From contig NZ_WBKM01000258.1 of assembly GCF_015714725.1 (NCBI RefSeq), positions 18,833 through 82,832 on the forward strand: DNA of 64,000 nt, in the 5' to 3' direction. The stretch is from Nostoc sp. WHI. GTDB lineage: Bacteria; Cyanobacteriota; Cyanobacteriia; Cyanobacteriales; Nostocaceae. Each line of letters opens with the position of its first letter. Positions within the stretch are counted from its first letter, which is position 1. Shown in pieces: positions 62,762 through 64,000 of the stretch. The notes under the pieces were generated by a model. That model was not told where the DNA came from, did not search any database, and saw only the letters and a program-made list of their open reading frames with translations. The position numbers were made by a program, and so were the translations under genes.

Positions 62762-63975
62762 TGGTGTATCAACCAGCAGCGGGAGCCAGGGATTTATTGC
62801 CCTTGGATGTGGAGAAAAAACGCTGGATTGAAGAGCGGTTACAGCAGGTGTTTCACCGTTGGGGATATCACAGGATTATCACCTCGACTTTAGAGCGGAT
62901 GGATACCCTGATGGCAGGAGAAGCAATCCAGCGTCAAATGGTGATTCAACTACAACAAAATGGTGAAGATGATGAATTAGGGCTACGTCCAGAATTAACA
63001 GCATCCATTGCTCGCACCGTTGTCACTAGGATGGCTGGTGTCACTTATCCGCAACGGTTGTACTACAACGCTAATGTATTTCGCCGCACTTGGGAAAGTA
63101 GGCATAATCGCCAGCAGGAGTTTTATCAAGCTGGGGTGGAGTTGTTAGGTGCTGGCGGATTGTTAGCAAATGCCGAAGTACTGCTGTTAGTTGCAGATTG
63201 TTTAGCAGCATTAGGTTTGCGGGGATGGCATTTAATTTTAGGTGAGGCGGGAATCACCCGATCGCTCCTGAGTGCCTTTCCTGCTAATCTACAAAATAAA
63301 GTTCGCAATGCGATCGCTCATCTTGACCGGATTACTATAGATACTTTACCCCTGAGTGATCAACTGCGCGATCGGGCCCGAATCATGCTGGATCTGCGTG
63401 GCTCTAGTGCAGACGTGTTGCAAAAAGTCAGTAGTTTGGATCTAGATGAAGAACAGCGAGAGGCAGTGAATAACCTCAAATCCCTAGTAGAATTACTAGA
63501 ATCAGAGAAAAAATTTCCGTTAATCCTCGACCTCAGCCTCATCCAGACCATAGACTACTACACTGGTATTGTCTTTGAAGTTGTCAACGATACCGAATCC
63601 CAAGCCAGAGTTTTAGGGCGCGGTGGTCGCTACGATCAGCTTTTAGGACTATATCATCCCCAAGGAGAAAACATTCCGGGAATTGGTTTTGGACTCAACA
63701 TCGAAGATTTATACCAAATTTTGTTGTCTACTCAGCAATTACCACAAGCAACCCCAGCTAGTAACTGGTTAGTAGTTCCAGAAACACCGAGTGCTAACGC
63801 TCCTGCTTTTGCCTACGCGCAAAAACTCAGAGATTCTACTCATCTGGTGCGGGTAGAAATTGATTTGGGGGGAAGGGATGCAGAGGCTATTCGCCAATAT
63901 GCACGCGATCGCGGCATTGCCCAAATTGCCTGGATTAAAGTTGATGGCTCCCCAACCATTGAATCATTGCGTTAG
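62761..63975 (+). CDS. hisZ: ATP phosphoribosyltransferase regulatory subunit HisZ
   Basis: This 404-residue protein has a class II aminoacyl-tRNA synthetase fold related to HisRS but without activity. It forms a complex with short-form HisG and is required for the first step of histidine synthesis. GARDLLPLDVEKKRWIEERL at the start, LRPELTASIARTV, the DLSLIQTIDYYTGIVFEVV block and GRGGRYDQLLG are diagnostic. It is translationally coupled to the J-domain gene. The length is normal. Confidence 0.92.
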   Translation: MVYQPAAGARDLLPLDVEKKRWIEERLQQVFHRWGYHRIITSTLERMDTLMAGEAIQRQMVIQLQQNGEDDELGLRPELTASIARTVVTRMAGVTYPQRLYYNANVFRRTWESRHNRQQEFYQAGVELLGAGGLLANAEVLLLVADCLAALGLRGWHLILGEAGITRSLLSAFPANLQNKVRNAIAHLDRITIDTLPLSDQLRDRARIMLDLRGSSADVLQKVSSLDLDEEQREAVNNLKSLVELLESEKKFPLILDLSLIQTIDYYTGIVFEVVNDTESQARVLGRGGRYDQLLGLYHPQGENIPGIGFGLNIEDLYQILLSTQQLPQATPASNWLVVPETPSANAPAFAYAQKLRDSTHLVRVEIDLGGRDAEAIRQYARDRGIAQIAWIKVDGSPTIESLR

Positions 63976-64000
63976 TGGGCATGGGGCATGGGGCATGGGG
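63976..64000. repeat. Short tandem GGGGCAT heptamers at window end
   Basis: Three copies of the heptamer run to the window edge; the array may continue. Confidence 0.85.

Overview
The window comes from a filamentous, Nostoc-like cyanobacterium. The evidence is frequent HIP1 octamers (GCGATCGC), a CpcS-type phycobilin lyase beside an NblB-like HEAT protein, HisZ, a TIGR04376-type protein, DUF4058, Uma2 and DUF433/DUF5615 genes, dispersed short tandem repeats and several MITE families. GC content is moderate and intergenic spaces are AT-rich.

Region 1 (1-22025, every gene on +) is the most unusual part. It is a biosynthetic cluster whose 5' end lies outside the window. It opens with the C-terminal 1205 residues of an iterative PKS laid out (partial ACP)-ACP-KR-DH-PPTase. 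That order fits enediyne (PKSE) and PUFA-type synthases, and a fused PPTase is typical of PKSE. Next come two near-duplicate WxWxIP flavin halogenases, an aldehyde dehydrogenase, a carotenoid-oxygenase homologue, an FAD oxidoreductase, two DUF1702 proteins (a family known mainly from enediyne loci), two DUF302 proteins, a PF10118 putative di-metal protein, an ABA4-like (DUF4281) membrane protein, an O-methyltransferase, two PEP-CTERM proteins and a Tat-exported GMC oxidoreductase. My inference is that the PKS makes a polyene-like chain that is halogenated, oxidised or cleaved, and methylated, with a last step outside the cytoplasm. No described product was matched. HIP1 sites are much scarcer here than in the rest of the window, which suggests acquired DNA.

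Region 2 (22-30 kb) holds TPR proteins, a coiled-coil TIGR04376-like protein, a shortened NrtB/SsuC-type permease, a frameshifted symporter relic, an RNase D-like exonuclease, a BON lipoprotein and a PD-(D/E)XK protein. Region 3 (30-46.5 kb) holds SMC and a PRC-barrel protein surrounded by small accessory modules: two DUF433/DUF5615 pairs, a VapBC-like pair, Uma2, two nuclease-TPR fusion paralogues, an Rpn-like nuclease with a decayed copy, and two DUF4058 genes. Region 4 (46.5-64 kb) is mainly housekeeping: UbiD, a Tat-type beta-carbonic anhydrase, a LivF-type ATPase, ferredoxins, a degenerate MBL protein, a site-2 protease, a GHL10 protein, CpcS, an NblB-like protein, tRNA-Ser(GGA), an SNase-like lipoprotein, an inositol monophosphatase, a DnaJ-TPR protein and HisZ.

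Repeat invasion runs through the whole window. One MITE family with CGGTGTACACACAAGTC-like ends occurs three times, three further MITE-like elements are present, and stretches resembling intergenic repeats are read in frame inside SMC and the carbonic anhydrase. All identifications come from reading the sequence without database searches; percentages and counts are by eye.
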